Assembly: GCF_014529535.1 (NCBI RefSeq)
Contig: NW_023503493.1
Coordinates: 10,882,001 to 10,946,000, forward strand
Length of the DNA stretch: 64,000 nt
Direction of reading: 5' to 3'
Source: Bradysia coprophila
Taxonomy: Eukaryota; Arthropoda; Insecta; Diptera; Sciaridae
Part shown: one piece after another, positions 47,901-60,829 of the stretch
How the letters are laid out: each line of letters opens with the position of its first letter
Numbering within the stretch: position 1 is the stretch's first letter
Program-made: the position numbers and the translations under genes
The notes under the pieces: model-generated
The model's database searches: none
What the model was told of the DNA's origin: nothing
The model's input: only the letters and a program-made list of their open reading frames with translations

Positions 47901-50900
47901 GCACCTCCAACTCACTCAACAGTCAACACACATCAACTCTACCATCAAAATAATAATTTAAAAAAAGAAAATCAAATTATTTACTTTGCTAACAATAAAA
48001 AAATGCAACAAAAAAATCGAGAGTTAAAATTGATCGGGAGACTCATCCATTGCATAGAGTCATATGATTATTATGCAAATCATATATCTCGGTTACACTT
48101 AAAATCATTTTGTTCGCTTCAAAGATTCTACGGTTCTATTTATTATTATAAGAAATGTTAAAAAAAATCTTTTTTTTTAATTCAGATTTTACTTGGCTCT
48201 AAAAACAAAATCCGAAAAATTTGCGAGTTCTTTTTGGTTTTGTCATTTGTTTTTGTTTATGAAAATTAGATACCTTGAGAATTGGATGATGAACTAGTGG
48301 TGCCTGCCTGACCACCATTACCCATATTGCTGTTGTTATGTGGTCCGTCCCTTTGGTTATTTAAATAACTGCCACTATTCGATCTGATTTGAAATTCAAA
48401 GTTTTATTTATTCATTTTTGGATGGTTAAAAACTGGTGAAAAAGAGACAATTTAATTAGTATATAATGCGGACACGCAACAATCGAACAATCTGTCCACA
48501 TTGATAGCGCAGTTTTACTTTTCAATATTTAAAATTAATTTTTCTTTTGGTTTTTCTTTGTGTTTCTTTTATATGAAAAGTCGTATTTTATGCTGAACTG
48601 GGACTCATATACTGAAAATATTCAACGTTGACGTTAGTGCATTAAGATGATGATAGAAAAAAACCATTTACCAAAACAACATCTAAATGAAATCGGACTT
48701 AAAATTAAATTTCTTTGTTTGTTTGTTTAACTTAAAATCTTATTTCCTTAAATACTAATCCGGGATCTAGTACTTTCGAATGCTGACCTATCTCTAATAG
48801 CAAGTGGAATAATAAAATAGTCAGGAAATGTTTACTAAAAATGTGTTTTTAACTTAAAACTTAAAGCTAATTGGGGTCATTGGGATGCAATTATATTGTC
48901 TGTCGATTGTTTGTAATGAACATGGACTTTAAGTTACATTAATACGTCAAAGGCTTCTACCCAACAGATATTATGACAAGCAATTTATCGAAAGAAAAAA
49001 AAAAACATTAAAAACGACGACGGTAGACCTAAATGGCACATTTATTTACCACACATTCGAAACTATCGACTCGATATTTGAAATTTTCTAATTTATGCTG
49101 TCATTGCCAATTAAAAAATTCTTGGTGCAACCCCCGCCCTTGAGCAACATAAAAAAATAAATTTTAAGGTGACAAGAATTTGACGTATCTTTCCATAGCG
49201 TCTAGAGATGAACATATTGAATTATTTAATAGATACATTGAACTCCAACCAAATTTGTAACGTAATTTGCTTCAGCTGTTCATCAACTGATCAACTAATA
49301 CGATCTCACCATCTTATACGTGTTTATAAGGTACCACCATACTATGCGTATGTATGAGAACGGAACTCGGGTATACGGCAGTTAGGTTGCTAAAAAAAAC
49401 AGCTGAAGCAATTTTCGTCACAATTTTGGTTGGGGTTAACTGTAGCAGTTGTGGCTCTTTGTTGCTATTATTATTTGAAGAGTGTGCTCAGTGATTAGTT
49501 CGTGCCACTTAAAATCCAATTTTTAAAAATGAATAAATGTCCTAGCGAAATAAACATTTTTCTTCACATCCCACCTGATGGAAATTAAAATGTCAAAATC
49601 AGAAGTTGAAATGGAACATAATGATAAAATTGTTGGATCTGGGCATTGTTGCATTTAGTCATTCACCGACGGCAAGTAATCAGCATTATCGGATGTATTA
49701 ATTCATTTTGATCGAAGCGTTTCAAGAGATTGCCTTCAAATCTTTTACTTCATTCCATTAAACATACGCCCTAATCAGAGTTTGTCGTTATTGGGTAGCA
49801 GGTCCGTAACGGGATAAAAAGGAATTTAAGATGACGATGAAGCTATTGAAGAAATTCTAGAGTTTCTCTTTCGTGTAGTTCGCAACACTTAATATCCTGA
49901 TGAACTCAAACGTGGAGCAGACTATTGCGTTTGTATGCAAAATGCAAATAACTAACACTATACAGTTGGTATAGATTTGTCACGCTGTGGCCTATACTGA
50001 TCTACATCTTAGGTATATTTTTCGATTCGGAAATATAATTAAAAATGAGTCAAAGAAAAACTGTAAAAATGTTAGCGCCATTCACGTTACATGGATGTGA
50101 AGCACCTTTTAGATTCCAAAGCTAGATGTGGAGTTGTCTAACAACACAATCGAAAAATACAATTGTAAAACGAAATGTTTCATAAACTTCGAGTGAATCG
50201 ACTTCTCATGTTCTCAATAATTTCCTAATTTCGAATAAAATTCAGAGCATACTTATCGGTGCACAACAAATTTAAAGAAAAAAGAAGAAGAAGATATGAA
50301 GCAGTGTTCGAACCGTGTCTTTAAATAATGTGGCTTATCTAAATGGTGTAATGATCAAATGAGAAAAGATTGGAATTTTTGTCACAAACTAAACATTTTC
50401 TTAATTTTATCTTCTTGGCTCAAAATCGATTTTATTCATAGTAAAAATTAGGACAAGCAAGACAACAAATCAACATTATTAAATTACTGGAATCGTAACA
50501 ACAGTACGACAACAGTCTATTATCAACAATTACTCGTTGGTTTTACGAACAAGTTTACGATGAGTAAGGTACTCGGGGTGTGGCATACAGTCTCCATGAA
50601 GCGTGGCCTAATAATAATCATTTTCACTAAGAATTTTCTCCAAGTGTCTAACAACTTTGCCTTTAAAGTCAATAATTTTGAAAGTAATACTTAAAATACT
50701 TGGAAGTTACAGTCGGAGAAATATAGATTTCGGGATTTTTAGAGATATCATCGTTTATATAATTCTCTCAATTGACATTTGAAATAACATGCGAAATAAT
50801 AGAATACAGAAAAATGATGAAAACGATGATGTCTCTAAAAATCCCGAAATCTATTTTTCTCCCACTGTATTCGAATGCAGAACGATTTTCTACTGGTCTG

Positions 50901-53900
50901 GCTTCGGTGACAATTGAAGAAATTTTTAAAATATTTCCATTTGACCGATTTCTCAGAAATTATTGTGAGAAACACTTGTCTCTACAGTCGGAGAAATATA
51001 GATTTCGGGTTTTTTAGAGATACATATCATCATTTCTCCAATTCTCTCAATTGCCATTTGAAATAACATACGAAATGAGAGAATACCGAAAAAGCGATGA
51101 AAACGATGATGTCTCTTAAAATCCCGAAATCTATTTTTCTCCGACTGTACAATGAAATTTATTGGACTCAGACTTTGCACGAATGATACCCAATATCACA
51201 ATGAAATTGTTGCATGAATAACAGCTTGAACGTCTTTGAGTTTGTAATGACAACATTTTGCCTTAATAACCCACGAAGGTTAGAGCATTGTCTACTATAT
51301 TAGTTTCACTGCTTATGGTTCTACTCTCTGATGCCCTTTCATTAACAAAATACCATGTGGATTATCCGCGAATAAATTGCCAAAAATTCAAAAAATTAAG
51401 AATATTTTGAAGGTTAATTACGATCTGGATTTGTCACGAATTTAATGTTCATCTAACAGACGTACGCAATATTTCTCGTCTTATAATCTAATCCGTAAAT
51501 CAATAGGAGTAATCGCCCAAAAAAATATATTCCTCACTCAAACTTGTTGATCATTGAAAACAGAACCAGTTCGAATCAACAATTGCAATTCAATTTTTGT
51601 CTGTCTTATTTTACAATTTCTTCCTAAAAAGTAAATTTCTTCAATACTCTTAAAGCTAAAAATTTAATTAGAAGATTAAAAACTAAAAGTTTCGAACAAA
51701 AAAAGGTTGAAATTTGAAATTTCGATCACTTACCCCATTCCCATACGTGGTGGCAATTGCTGACAACCATCGTCATCGTCGAACTTCCTTTTCTGACCGG
51801 CTCTTAAATGCGAATCGATTATCTGTTGTGAAGCGGAAGACAAAACAACGATTTTAGAATTATTCTTCGATTTAAATCGTTCGGGTCCTAGCTTTAAAAT
51901 CTTGCGTAAGAAGACCTGGAGAAACATTATTAAAACAACACTTTCACTACAGTAAACAAGATGTCCTAGATTTTTATTTTAACGAGTGTGGCGTTTACAG
52001 CACAAGACGTAGGTAAGGGATGCAATCATACAAGTCAAAATTTGTATGACGAACGCTAGTAAGAATATTTTTTCAGGCTCAAAGTGAGTTCAGGTTGACA
52101 TTAACCTGAGGTCTGGTTAGCTGAACTTGATTTCTATAATTTTGATCTGATACGAATTGACCTGAGACCGGCATGTAATACAGAGGAGCCAGGTCAGGTT
52201 TCCGATTACCTGAAAAATTTGTGCGAAAATGTTAGGTGACCCGAAGCCTGATCTGACAAGATGTCACTCGAACTATTATTTTCGTTTGGTATTCTCCGTT
52301 TACGATCGAACAATGAAAACTCCTACCACTCTCAATTGTTGTGAAGTAAACGGAGAGCTAGGCCGGATAATTTCTCGAATAGACGTAATGTCACGCATAG
52401 AATTGTGGAGTCAACAGAAATTATAAAAAAATACTTTTCGCATCTCATCGCAGTTCGTTCTTGGCTAATGTAAATTGGAGAGAATTTATTCTTTTGTGCC
52501 CGACTTTTTCCAATAAAAAGTGCCCGAAGACAGCAAAATCTGTTGACATCTACTGAGTTTCCATCCCATTTAATGGTAAAAATTTACTAGGTTAACGTTC
52601 CATCCAGTAAAGCTAATGGAAATTATTGTTCGACTTGCATACTTACATTTGTCTTGCTCTGCGGATAAGGAACTGGTTGTGGTGAATTTCTCTGCGGATA
52701 TTGCAAATTCATTTTTGATTCCATCGCTTGCGGCGGTTGATTGCCGGTAAAGCAACCAGTCGGTGGCGGTATGTTATTAATCAACTGATGAACTTGTTGC
52801 TGCTGTACCGGTTGTTGTTGTTGTTGTTGCTGCTGCTGCTGCTGTTGTTGTTGTTCAATCAGGTGATGTTGCATAATCTGAGATTGTTGGACTGGTTGAA
52901 ATTGGACTTGCATACCGGTAACGGGAGTCTGTATGTGCGGATTGAATGTCGTTGCTAAAATGTGTTGCTGTTGCGGTCGAAAATCACCGTTTGGATTTTG
53001 CTGCGTAATCAACGCTTGATTGCTGACAACGATTTCATTCTGACGAATTGGTTGGGTCAATTGGAACGATTGAATGTTTCCGTTTTGTGTGACCTGTTGA
53101 AATTGCGGTTGCTGTTGATGCCACTGTTGGGCATTGACCAGAAAATGTTGACCGTTCGGTGTTGAAACGTGAATTTGCTGGGTCGGCGCAGATATTTGTT
53201 GTATGGACACGGGGATTTGATTGTAAATTTGATGTGTTTGCGTCTGTGTCGGTTGTGCCGTTGTGATCAAAGTGTTGCCCACTATATGTTGGATTGGTGG
53301 CGGTACGGCCATTATTGGTGGTGGTACTGTTGAAAAGGTTGTGCACTGCGTCACGGTTGGCTGTGATTGAGTCGGTCGTAATTGAATTTGAGTGGCCGAT
53401 GTTTGTGCTTGACTCGTGTTCGGTGTTACATCCGTACTGCTTTGACTTTCAACGTCTGGTTTCTCTTCCGATTTATCGCTGGGGCTTTCATCGCCAGCAT
53501 CTGATTTGATAGTCGACTCTTCTTTGATGTTACCAGCATCATCTGTACTAGGGCAAGCAGTGCTGGCGCTATTTTGTTGCTGACTCACAGTTATTGGAGC
53601 TTGAGTGACTTCCGTTGCAGGCGGTTGCATTTGTTGTAGTTGATGCAAAGGAATCTGCTGAATTTGCGGCGGTTGCGTTTGAAAAATGATATTTTGTGGT
53701 TGAGTTTGTTGATGGATTATATTGGGTGGTGGCACCATATAAGCCGTGTTGCCTTGTACATTATGTACGATGTACTGTTGGTTGGGTTGAAGTTGTTGTG
53801 GCCGAATGGTTTGCTGTGCAAAATGATTAAATTGTGGATTAGGCTGCACAGTTTGTTGAACAATGCCTTGCAACTGATGTTGTGGTTGGTAAATGTGTTG

Positions 53901-55039
53901 GATTGTCACTTGATTGGGTTGGCCAGTAACTTCATTCGTTTGTAACGGCTGCTGTATGTATTGGTATTGGTAATTTTGCGGCGGCTGATTGAGAACGATT
54001 TGGGTGGTCGGTGGTGGCTGTGATAGATGCACTGATGGTGGAGGACCTTGCAAATGAACCAGTGATCCCTGTTTGACTGGTATGTGATGGATCGGTGGAG
54101 GAATACTGACATTACCGATAGTCGGCGCTGGTTGAACCTGTTGCTGAAGAACCATATTGCCTTGATGCAAATGAATAGGTAGCGTTTGCGGTATCATTGC
54201 CGGTTGTTGAATTATCGTTTGCTGTGACTGTGCCGTCGCTGGTGGGACAATCGGTGGAGCCGTTTGTGTTAAGAAATTCTGTGGCATCACTTGTGAATTG
54301 CTCAAGTGTTCCATTCCGTTTGTGTTGGGCTGCACAATTGGTGGCGGTACATGCATCGGTGGCGGAACGGACATCTGGCTGGGAACCACTTGCTGTGGAT
54401 GCTGTTGCTGCTGCTGAGCATATTGAACCGTTTGTACCGGTGGATTCACTTGCTGGAAATGAACCAGTTCGGATTGCAGTGTTTCGATTAGATTCCGGGC
54501 CAGCTGCTTTGCCGACTGTAATCCTTCGTAGCGTGTATGCTCAATGTATAGATGCATAGGTTCTTGGGACTCTGTCCCGAGTTGTGGATCGACAAACAAC
54601 GAACCGCGACCCCTACAAGTGAGAGCGAAAAAAATGCATTTTTAGCAAATGAACACGAAAATAGTCGGAAGAGAAAATGTTCAAGGAACTGATGTTTCAT
54701 TCCTTTTCGATTGGTAGTTCACAACCACGTGTCTAATAGGTGTGTAGTCACCTTTTGTTTCTGTATCAATCAAATTGCTCACCTTAACGTAGCTACCGCA
54801 CCAGTTTCATTCCGAATGTAGTGTAAATTAGCTCCTCCGGCGCCGATTAATTGCCCTACAAGTAAGAATCGATTATTTTCTCCGATCACTTCAACGAAAT
54901 TAACGAGCGTTTCACCTCGTAAATCGAATGCTGGCGGTGCATGATCAAGACCAACTGGAATCCGATCAACAAATGTTTGGTTCGTTTGTTGTGGTGGCAT
55001 TGTGGTGTTCGGCGGAGGACGATTCATAAATTTCGACAT
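44978..55039 (-). CDS. KH-domain, glutamine-rich RNA-binding protein (KHDC4/BLOM7-like), five exons
   Basis: Nuclear RNA-binding protein, probably linked to splicing by analogy with KHDC4. Exons in coding order: 55039-54783, 54612-52647, 51822-51734, 48383-48274, 45354-44978, totalling 2799 nt, 932 residues, all in phase. The KH fold spans about residues 27-135: FVDRIPVGLDHAPPAFDLRG, then FLLVGQLIGAGGANLHYI with a GxGG loop and ETGAVATLRGRGS, then EPMHLYIEHTRYEGLQSAKQ. A long Gln/Pro/Thr/Val-rich stretch follows in exon 2, including a pure run of 15 or more Gln around 52810-52857. RAGQKRKFDDDD is in exon 3; the C-terminus ends in GPPPPPPPYPHRNDFRGPW. Introns 3 and 4 are about 3.4 and 2.9 kb. 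Starting at this Met leaves out the N-terminal half of human KHDC4; the frame has a stop 27 nt upstream, so more exons would have to join elsewhere. Confidence 0.82.
45355..48273 (-). other. Intron 4 of the KH-protein gene
   Basis: Noncoding, about 2.9 kb. It includes an inverted repeat near 46340-46435 (GTATCTGTCTTGGACGATT against AATCGTCCACGACAGATAC) and a hAT-like GGACTATTTTTGGGAAAA...AGTCCCTG pair at 47400-47535. Confidence 0.6.
49228..49440. repeat. Foldback element in KH-gene intron 3
   Basis: AACTCCAACCAAATTTGTAA and TGCTTCAGCTGTT at left pair with AACAGCTGAAGCA and the TTTTGGTTGGGGTT end at right. Confidence 0.8.
50709..50869. repeat. Foldback MITE, copy 1
   Basis: Ends TACAGTCGGAGAAATATAGA and TCTATTTTTCTCCCACTGTA, with GATTTCGGGATTTTTAGAGA mirrored by TCTCTAAAAATCCCGAAATC. 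Length about 160 bp. Confidence 0.9.
50984..51149. repeat. Foldback MITE, copy 2
   Basis: Same terminal repeats as the copy 115 bp upstream and in the same orientation (ACAGTCGGAGAAATATAG ... TTTTTCTCCGACTGTA), with a related ATTCTCTCAATTG(A/C)CATTTG interior. Confidence 0.9.
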
Positions 55040-58000
55040 TATTTTTGCGTATCGTTCGCCTCTCTTATCTTACGTTGCCGACGCTGTGGTTTAACAACTG
55101 GTGTGTTCAAAGCTGCTGTATGAATGGCGTTAAACTGCTGAAACTGCGAAAAAATTACCAGATTATTTTCTAGTTACGTAATGCGGAGCAAACATTTGCC
55201 GAAAAGTTGTTGAAAATGCGGAAACAAAAAATTAATTTTTTTCTTCATCCAATGCGAACGAATTGCGTTTGATCATTTTCTAATCAAAACAACGAAACGT
55301 TTTATCTGACAAAAGTTGATCTCATCCAAGGTCATTAAACCAGCTGAGAAGTTTATTTTGTTCCGACAACTTTTCACAATCGTCTTTACTCGACAAAATA
55401 TAAATCACATGAAAAGACTCTTTGTCGCAGACTCTCTCAATAGTGCAGGTCAAGATTAAATTTTGCACACATTCGTCCGTATCAATTCACCTTCAATTAT
55501 TCATTTTTCCGTGCTGTTCGATTAAATTTCAGGTGCTCTCGTTCAAACTGTCTGTTCGTGTTTTGAAACGTGAATCACGAACACCGAAAATTTACGTTTT
55601 ATGGAAATTGTTTTGCTTCTTCTCTTTTCTTGCACAATTTCTATTGTACTTGTTTACTGTCTATATTGTACACATCATATTTCACACATCGTCCATTTGG
55701 ATTTCATGATTGTTTATCGAATGAGTAATCTTAAAGTGACGTTTTGATAGAACAAATGCTCAAAAAATTCACTTTTTTATTGCGACGATAATAAAAATGC
55801 TGCCATTTTTCACTCTTATGTACTTGTACTATACAAATTCGGAACGGTGGAACTGATGGGAACGATGGGAAGTTTTTTTTTGAAAGATGTCTTTTTTTGT
55901 AGTAGAATCAGTAGAATAGAAAGTCCAGAATGTCAGTTCAGATCAGAGAAATGATTGTATCTACGGATGTTATTTCTCTGATTCAAATTTTTAGTGGCAC
56001 TGGCCATTTTGGAATTGCCATATTTATTACATTATTAAACATTACACACAGAACGGATCTGTTTTACTAACTATTGTTTCAGTTGTTATAGGCGGTTTAG
56101 TTGTCTAAATATTTGTTAGATTGAGTAATGGTAATAATGATATTACTTCTTAGAAACGACATACGATTTCTATGCGGTTTCGTTATTTTACAAACACACC
56201 AAACGAACCGAATTTCAGACCTGGTCCGATCCAAGGGTATTTTAGCTTTAAAAACGTCACCTATAGCGACATAACCAAAAAAATATTTTTGACGAAATTT
56301 TTATAAAAACGTTGAGGTTATGGCTACATGGATGATATCATTTATTTTCGGCTTGTTTTTACGTTTTACGTTACACGTTTTTACAGAACGATGTAACATA
56401 CATATTGCATAAAACATGACATGAAAGAGATGAAAAATGAGGAACCTGAACAGACTTTATGGGCTAATCGGGCGAATGTCGCAAGGCTGTTAAGGACGTC
56501 ACGTAGACCGCCATTTTATTAGATACGCGGGGACACACAAAGCAGAATTCACCTACTATGAAATTGTCAAATTTGAGAATCCATCTTCTACGAAAATGTA
56601 TGAAAATGTCAAATTTTGTGTGTGTGTCCAAAGTTCTGAAAGAACAGGTTAAGACAACCACGAAGGCGGCTGACATCAAATTTTATAAACAGATAGTGTG
56701 AGAAATCAACTTGAAGAAAATATGTTCCTCGAAAATTCAGATTTTTGTTTTTGTTAAGTTTTATTTTACATATAAACTTCGCAGCCGTTGACGCAATTGT
56801 GTGTCACCGCCTTCGTGATCAACTCAGGGTTGTCTTAACCTGTTCTTTCAGAACCTTGTGTGTGTCATCCGCGTATCTGTATCTGAGAGACATCCCCAAA
56901 GTAGCACAGACACAATAATATATGGTTTGATGTAATGTTTACGATTTAACGTTTTTCAGGCAGCTACTTAATCTGACAAGAACAGCTTAATCTGACAGGA
57001 ACAGCTTGATCTGACAGGTACAGTGATATCTATGAGAATTAACGAAATAAAATAATTTGTAAATCTGTTTGAAAACACTTAGATCGAAAGAAGTTAGTAA
57101 GCTCCATAGTCATACTGGTGATACGCTCTAGTCATATGTGAAAAGACCACAAGAATCAGCGAAATTTTGGTAAAATCAGCCCTTACGATGGCATTCAATT
57201 TTAAATAAAAGTTTTCATGTACCAGCTGGTATGTTCTACATAATTTTTGAAAAGGGTATACTACTAGTCGTGTACCAGATCTCTCTGTCGTGTACTGACT
57301 TAGTATAGGGTTTGACATTGACAAATGCAGTAAGAAAGATTGGGATACTAGTAGATTGGTAGCGATATTCACGCCGTAAGTGTGCCTAAAATTTGAATTT
57401 TAAGTGAACGATTCGATGAAAAAGTGAACCGAAAAATACATTTCAACGCTTCATTGTATGAAAATGACGCTACGTTAGAAAGACCTCCGCACTTTCCATT
57501 TTGAATTTCGAGCGCACTTACGGCGTGAATTGACAGATGAAATTTTTCTGAACATTTTCAGTGCGAAACTTTTACGCACTTGTATAGAAATGAATGACAT
57601 TTGCATTTTTATGCGCAAACTACATATCAATAAAGTGATTTTTGTGGGACGCATCATCATTTTCCTATTTTGCTTCAACGTTGTTCACTTTTAGAAAACA
57701 CCATTTTTGATTTATCAGAGTTTTGATGTTCATATTCAAAGTGATTTCCAGTGTATGACATTTTAGTGCAAAATTTGAATTCGCTGACGGATGTTCAAAT
57801 TTGCAAATTTGCTCCCCAAAGTATACAGCCTTGGTTGGCGCTACAGGAAAATTTTGATCACATCGCCTTCGTGATCAACTCGAAAGTGTCTTGACCTGTT
57901 CTTTCAGAACCTTGCAAATTTGTGCCAAAATGTCATGACCTAGAAACACTTTATTGACTGGGAACATCGATGAATTTTAAAACTTCAGAGCTAAAAAAAA

Positions 58001-58070
58001 ACACTGTGTAGCCCAACATCGTTCGCAATATATTATTATATTTTACTTTTTAATTATTATTTTACTTAAC
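55040..58070. other. Upstream region of the KH-protein gene and beyond
   Basis: 55040-55200 should be 5' UTR; a GTAAGA near 55070 could be a donor for a leader exon. Beyond that there is no coding signal. A long inverted repeat lies at 56625-56862. Confidence 0.5.
56625..56862. repeat. Inverted repeat carrying the TGTTCTTTCAGAACCTTG word
   Basis: The left arm around GTTCTGAAAGAACAGGTTAA and the right arm TTAACCTGTTCTTTCAGAAC are reverse complements, extended by GTTGTCTTAACC and CCTTCGTG. The right-arm word also occurs at about 4107-4127 and 57893-57915, preceded at 57861 by CGCCTTCGTGATCAACTC as here. Confidence 0.85.
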
Positions 58071-58097
58071 TTCATTCCACCGACTCGACACACTGGA

Positions 58098-58287
58098 AGG
58101 GTCAAGACTCAAATTTGTTAGAATCGTTACATTTTTCTGAACATCACTCTCCCTCAATGCGTGATATCAATTCACGCCGTAGTCAGAGCGCTTCAGAATT
58201 TGACGTTTGGGTGAAGCAGTGGATGAAGCACTCTCATGAGAATACTACGCTGCTAGGGGAAGCACAACAGGCCCATCTGAGGCTTAG
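58098..58287 (+). CDS. Possible internal coding exon, family unknown
   Basis: An open frame from 58070 to 58354 has balanced, non-AT-rich codons and a peptide unlike the repeat background (MRDINSRRSQSASEFDVWVK, then a QWMKHSHENTT stretch). It could begin after the AG at 58099 and end at CTTAG before GTGCAG (58287). The polypyrimidine tract and donor are both weak, and I do not recognise the protein. It could be a lone exon of a gene spanning the right of the window, or a relic. Confidence 0.3.
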
Positions 58288-59462
58288 GTGCAGGTTATAT
58301 TCCACCCACTTCTTCTATCTATCTATAACGACGCTGCGTTTGATTTGCGTTTAACGTTTACCGCGTAAAATTTACTTTTTCATTGGTGTACGATCTCTTT
58401 TGTAACCCTATTTTGACTCTTCCGTTAAATCTCCTAATATCTCTTCAAATTTTACAAAATAAACTGCAATTGTAGTTACAAGACTACGATATTTACAAAC
58501 GACATTACTGAGCACACCAGTCGGTAAATGAAAATATTTAATTTCCTGCTACTCCCACTGCATAAATTCGCATACATAAATTCGAAAAGCAAAAAAAGAA
58601 ATGAAATTCAACTGGGTGACTTATGATAGAAGCTTTCAACCAAACCGGAAAGAACGATAATTCACACAGTTGAAAACCCGTATACACGACGCCTATCAAT
58701 CCAATGATTCATAAAACAGTTTAAATAATTTACTATGCCTACCATAACCATATACAGTTTCTATACCGTGTGGTGGGAATAACAAAAAGAAAGCAAAGAC
58801 GAAACACCACCATTCATTCATCTCCTATATTTTTTCACACATGACCGCTATATAGCAATGCTACGATAATATTGCCCCAATTTAACAAATTGTTATGCAT
58901 CAAATTTCCACAAATTTCATCGTCGTATCAACCTCTTATTAAAGTCCACAGAAAATTAAAATTAAAACTGAAAACGAAACGGGGAAAAAAACATAAAACT
59001 TACCAACCAACAAAAAAGAGTTAAAACGGAAAAGCTCCGTGATTTGAACTCGAACTGTACTCGATGCCTTGTGTTACTATAAATGTAGAAAGGATACCGT
59101 CACCCAAATGGCGCCTCAGTGGACGATGGTGTTCCATAAACATATTAAATTTTTCAAATAGAAAAATATGCATCGCGAAAAGCTCATACATTTTCCATGG
59201 GCATGTCGCCAGAGCTAGAGCCAGAGCTAGCGTGCAATCCGTTGTTGTTCAGCTTGCATTTCTATTCTTCCAATCATGTGCAACTATAAGCTATAAGCTA
59301 TGAGGTGTAATTCAAAAAAAGTGTTTATTATACATTTACTGTGGTAGCTGTGTGTATTTGTGTGAATATGTGTGAATGTTTGATAGCAATATGTTTGTGC
59401 TTAGAACAAATTAATGCGAAATGAGCTTTGTCTATGCGTAATGGTATACATATACACGATAA

Positions 59463-59492
59463 AATACACACATCCACACACACACACACTAC
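59463..59492. repeat. CA-rich microsatellite
   Basis: Short (CA)n tract with interruptions, within TG/CA-rich surroundings from 59340. Confidence 0.6.
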
Positions 59493-60456
59493 GATTGTAA
59501 TCCAACATGTAAACCTACACCATGTTAACCGAATATTTATTGTATATCCTTTTTCGTTTGCGTTTAGCTTTTTCCGTTTTAATCGGTTTTCCATTCGGAA
59601 CATTCATACTTTTATGGATAAGAATATTGTTACTCTTTGGTAACTCGAAAAATGACTGAAGCACAGATGTGTGTGTATAGATATAGAATAGTATATGTAA
59701 CAGCAGAGCATTGTTGGGTGGTTTTATAAAACGGTTCGACGTTCGCCTGTTTTTTTTTTCTCTTTGGATATACACGAACGCCGCACACGAACTTTAACGC
59801 TACTTTTCATTGATCGTCCTGAGGACTTTGTATGTTTGTATTTGTCACTACAGTTGCAGGGTGACTGTTCGGAAAAATATATCTTTTCTTGGAAGCTGGC
59901 TCATCTTCATTATATTCAGAAAAAGCTCAACAGAAAGCTCTTCAACGCTCAAGACATCATTTATACCTCCTAGCTAAGCATAGCGACGCGAAGGAGATCT
60001 GCTTCAATTTTTTTTTTCGTCCACTGTCAAACTTGACAGGATAATATACGAAAATTTTGAATTTGTACTTCTTTAGCGTCGCTAACAGTACCTGTAGCTA
60101 CACATAGTGACGTAAATGAGACGCAAAATTGTTCGTCACACGAACCTTGCGGCCATTAATAGATTGCTTGATGGCTGAGTAACTCTAGCTACACTAAATT
60201 TTTCCTCTTGTTATACTGTCCAATTTGACGGTAGAGAAAAGGAAAAATTCGAAATGAAACTCTTTTACGTTGCTATATGCAGCTACGGCAAGAGTTTTTT
60301 TTAAACGAGGGCGAGAAAATAGTCATTTTCTTACCTCATCTCAAACGTCGGGAGCATTCGTTGTGAAAAATGTTGCGTTGACCTCGGGGACAAAGTACAA
60401 AATTTGTGGCCAGAGCGTAGCGACACCCTCAAAATTAAATTTTCAACTTTTTTCCC

Positions 60457-60497
60457 TAGGCTAGCATTAGCAATAGCTATATGCTAATGCTAGCCTA
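60457..60497. repeat. Perfect 15-bp stem hairpin
   Basis: TAGGCTAGCATTAGC (60457-60471) and GCTAATGCTAGCCTA (60483-60497) are exact reverse complements around an 11-nt loop. Confidence 0.9.
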
Positions 60498-60829
60498 GCT
60501 ATGTATTCATCTGTTCTAATAAATCCCCAACTACGCTGACAATAAGCAGTGACGAGAAAAATTAAGAGTCAATTAGATAATTCAATCGAAACAGTCAACT
60601 GTCGTTCATTTCACAAGCAAAACATACGTTTTAGCAAAGCACTGTCACAGCAGAATCTCCACCACACCCTATATAGTTTTCCCGTGCTTTTCACATGGTT
60701 ATGCGTATAAACACCATTTTCCTACATTCAGCCGTACAACCAGCACATCGGAAACGAAAGGGGAACGAAAAACTTATAGGACACACTGACGTCGCCTTCT
60801 CAGCATCGGTGTCGCCGCGTTGTGGACTG

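Larger units (their letters stand above)
48384..51733 (-). other. Intron 3 of the KH-protein gene
   Basis: Noncoding, about 3.3 kb. Holds a foldback at 49228-49440 (CAACCAAATTTGTAACG.. / ..CGTCACAATTTTGGTTG) and two copies of another at 50709-51149. Confidence 0.65.

Noticed and set aside
52728..54559. Several plus-strand open frames of 60-120 codons rich in Leu and Val
   Set aside because: They are antisense shadows of the glutamine-rich exon of the KH gene, where stops are rare.
55047..55141. Possible upstream coding exon of the KH gene (peptide FQQFNAIHTAALNTP)
   Set aside because: It is not in frame with the MSKF start, has a stop before it, and the gap is too short for an intron. Left as probable 5' UTR.
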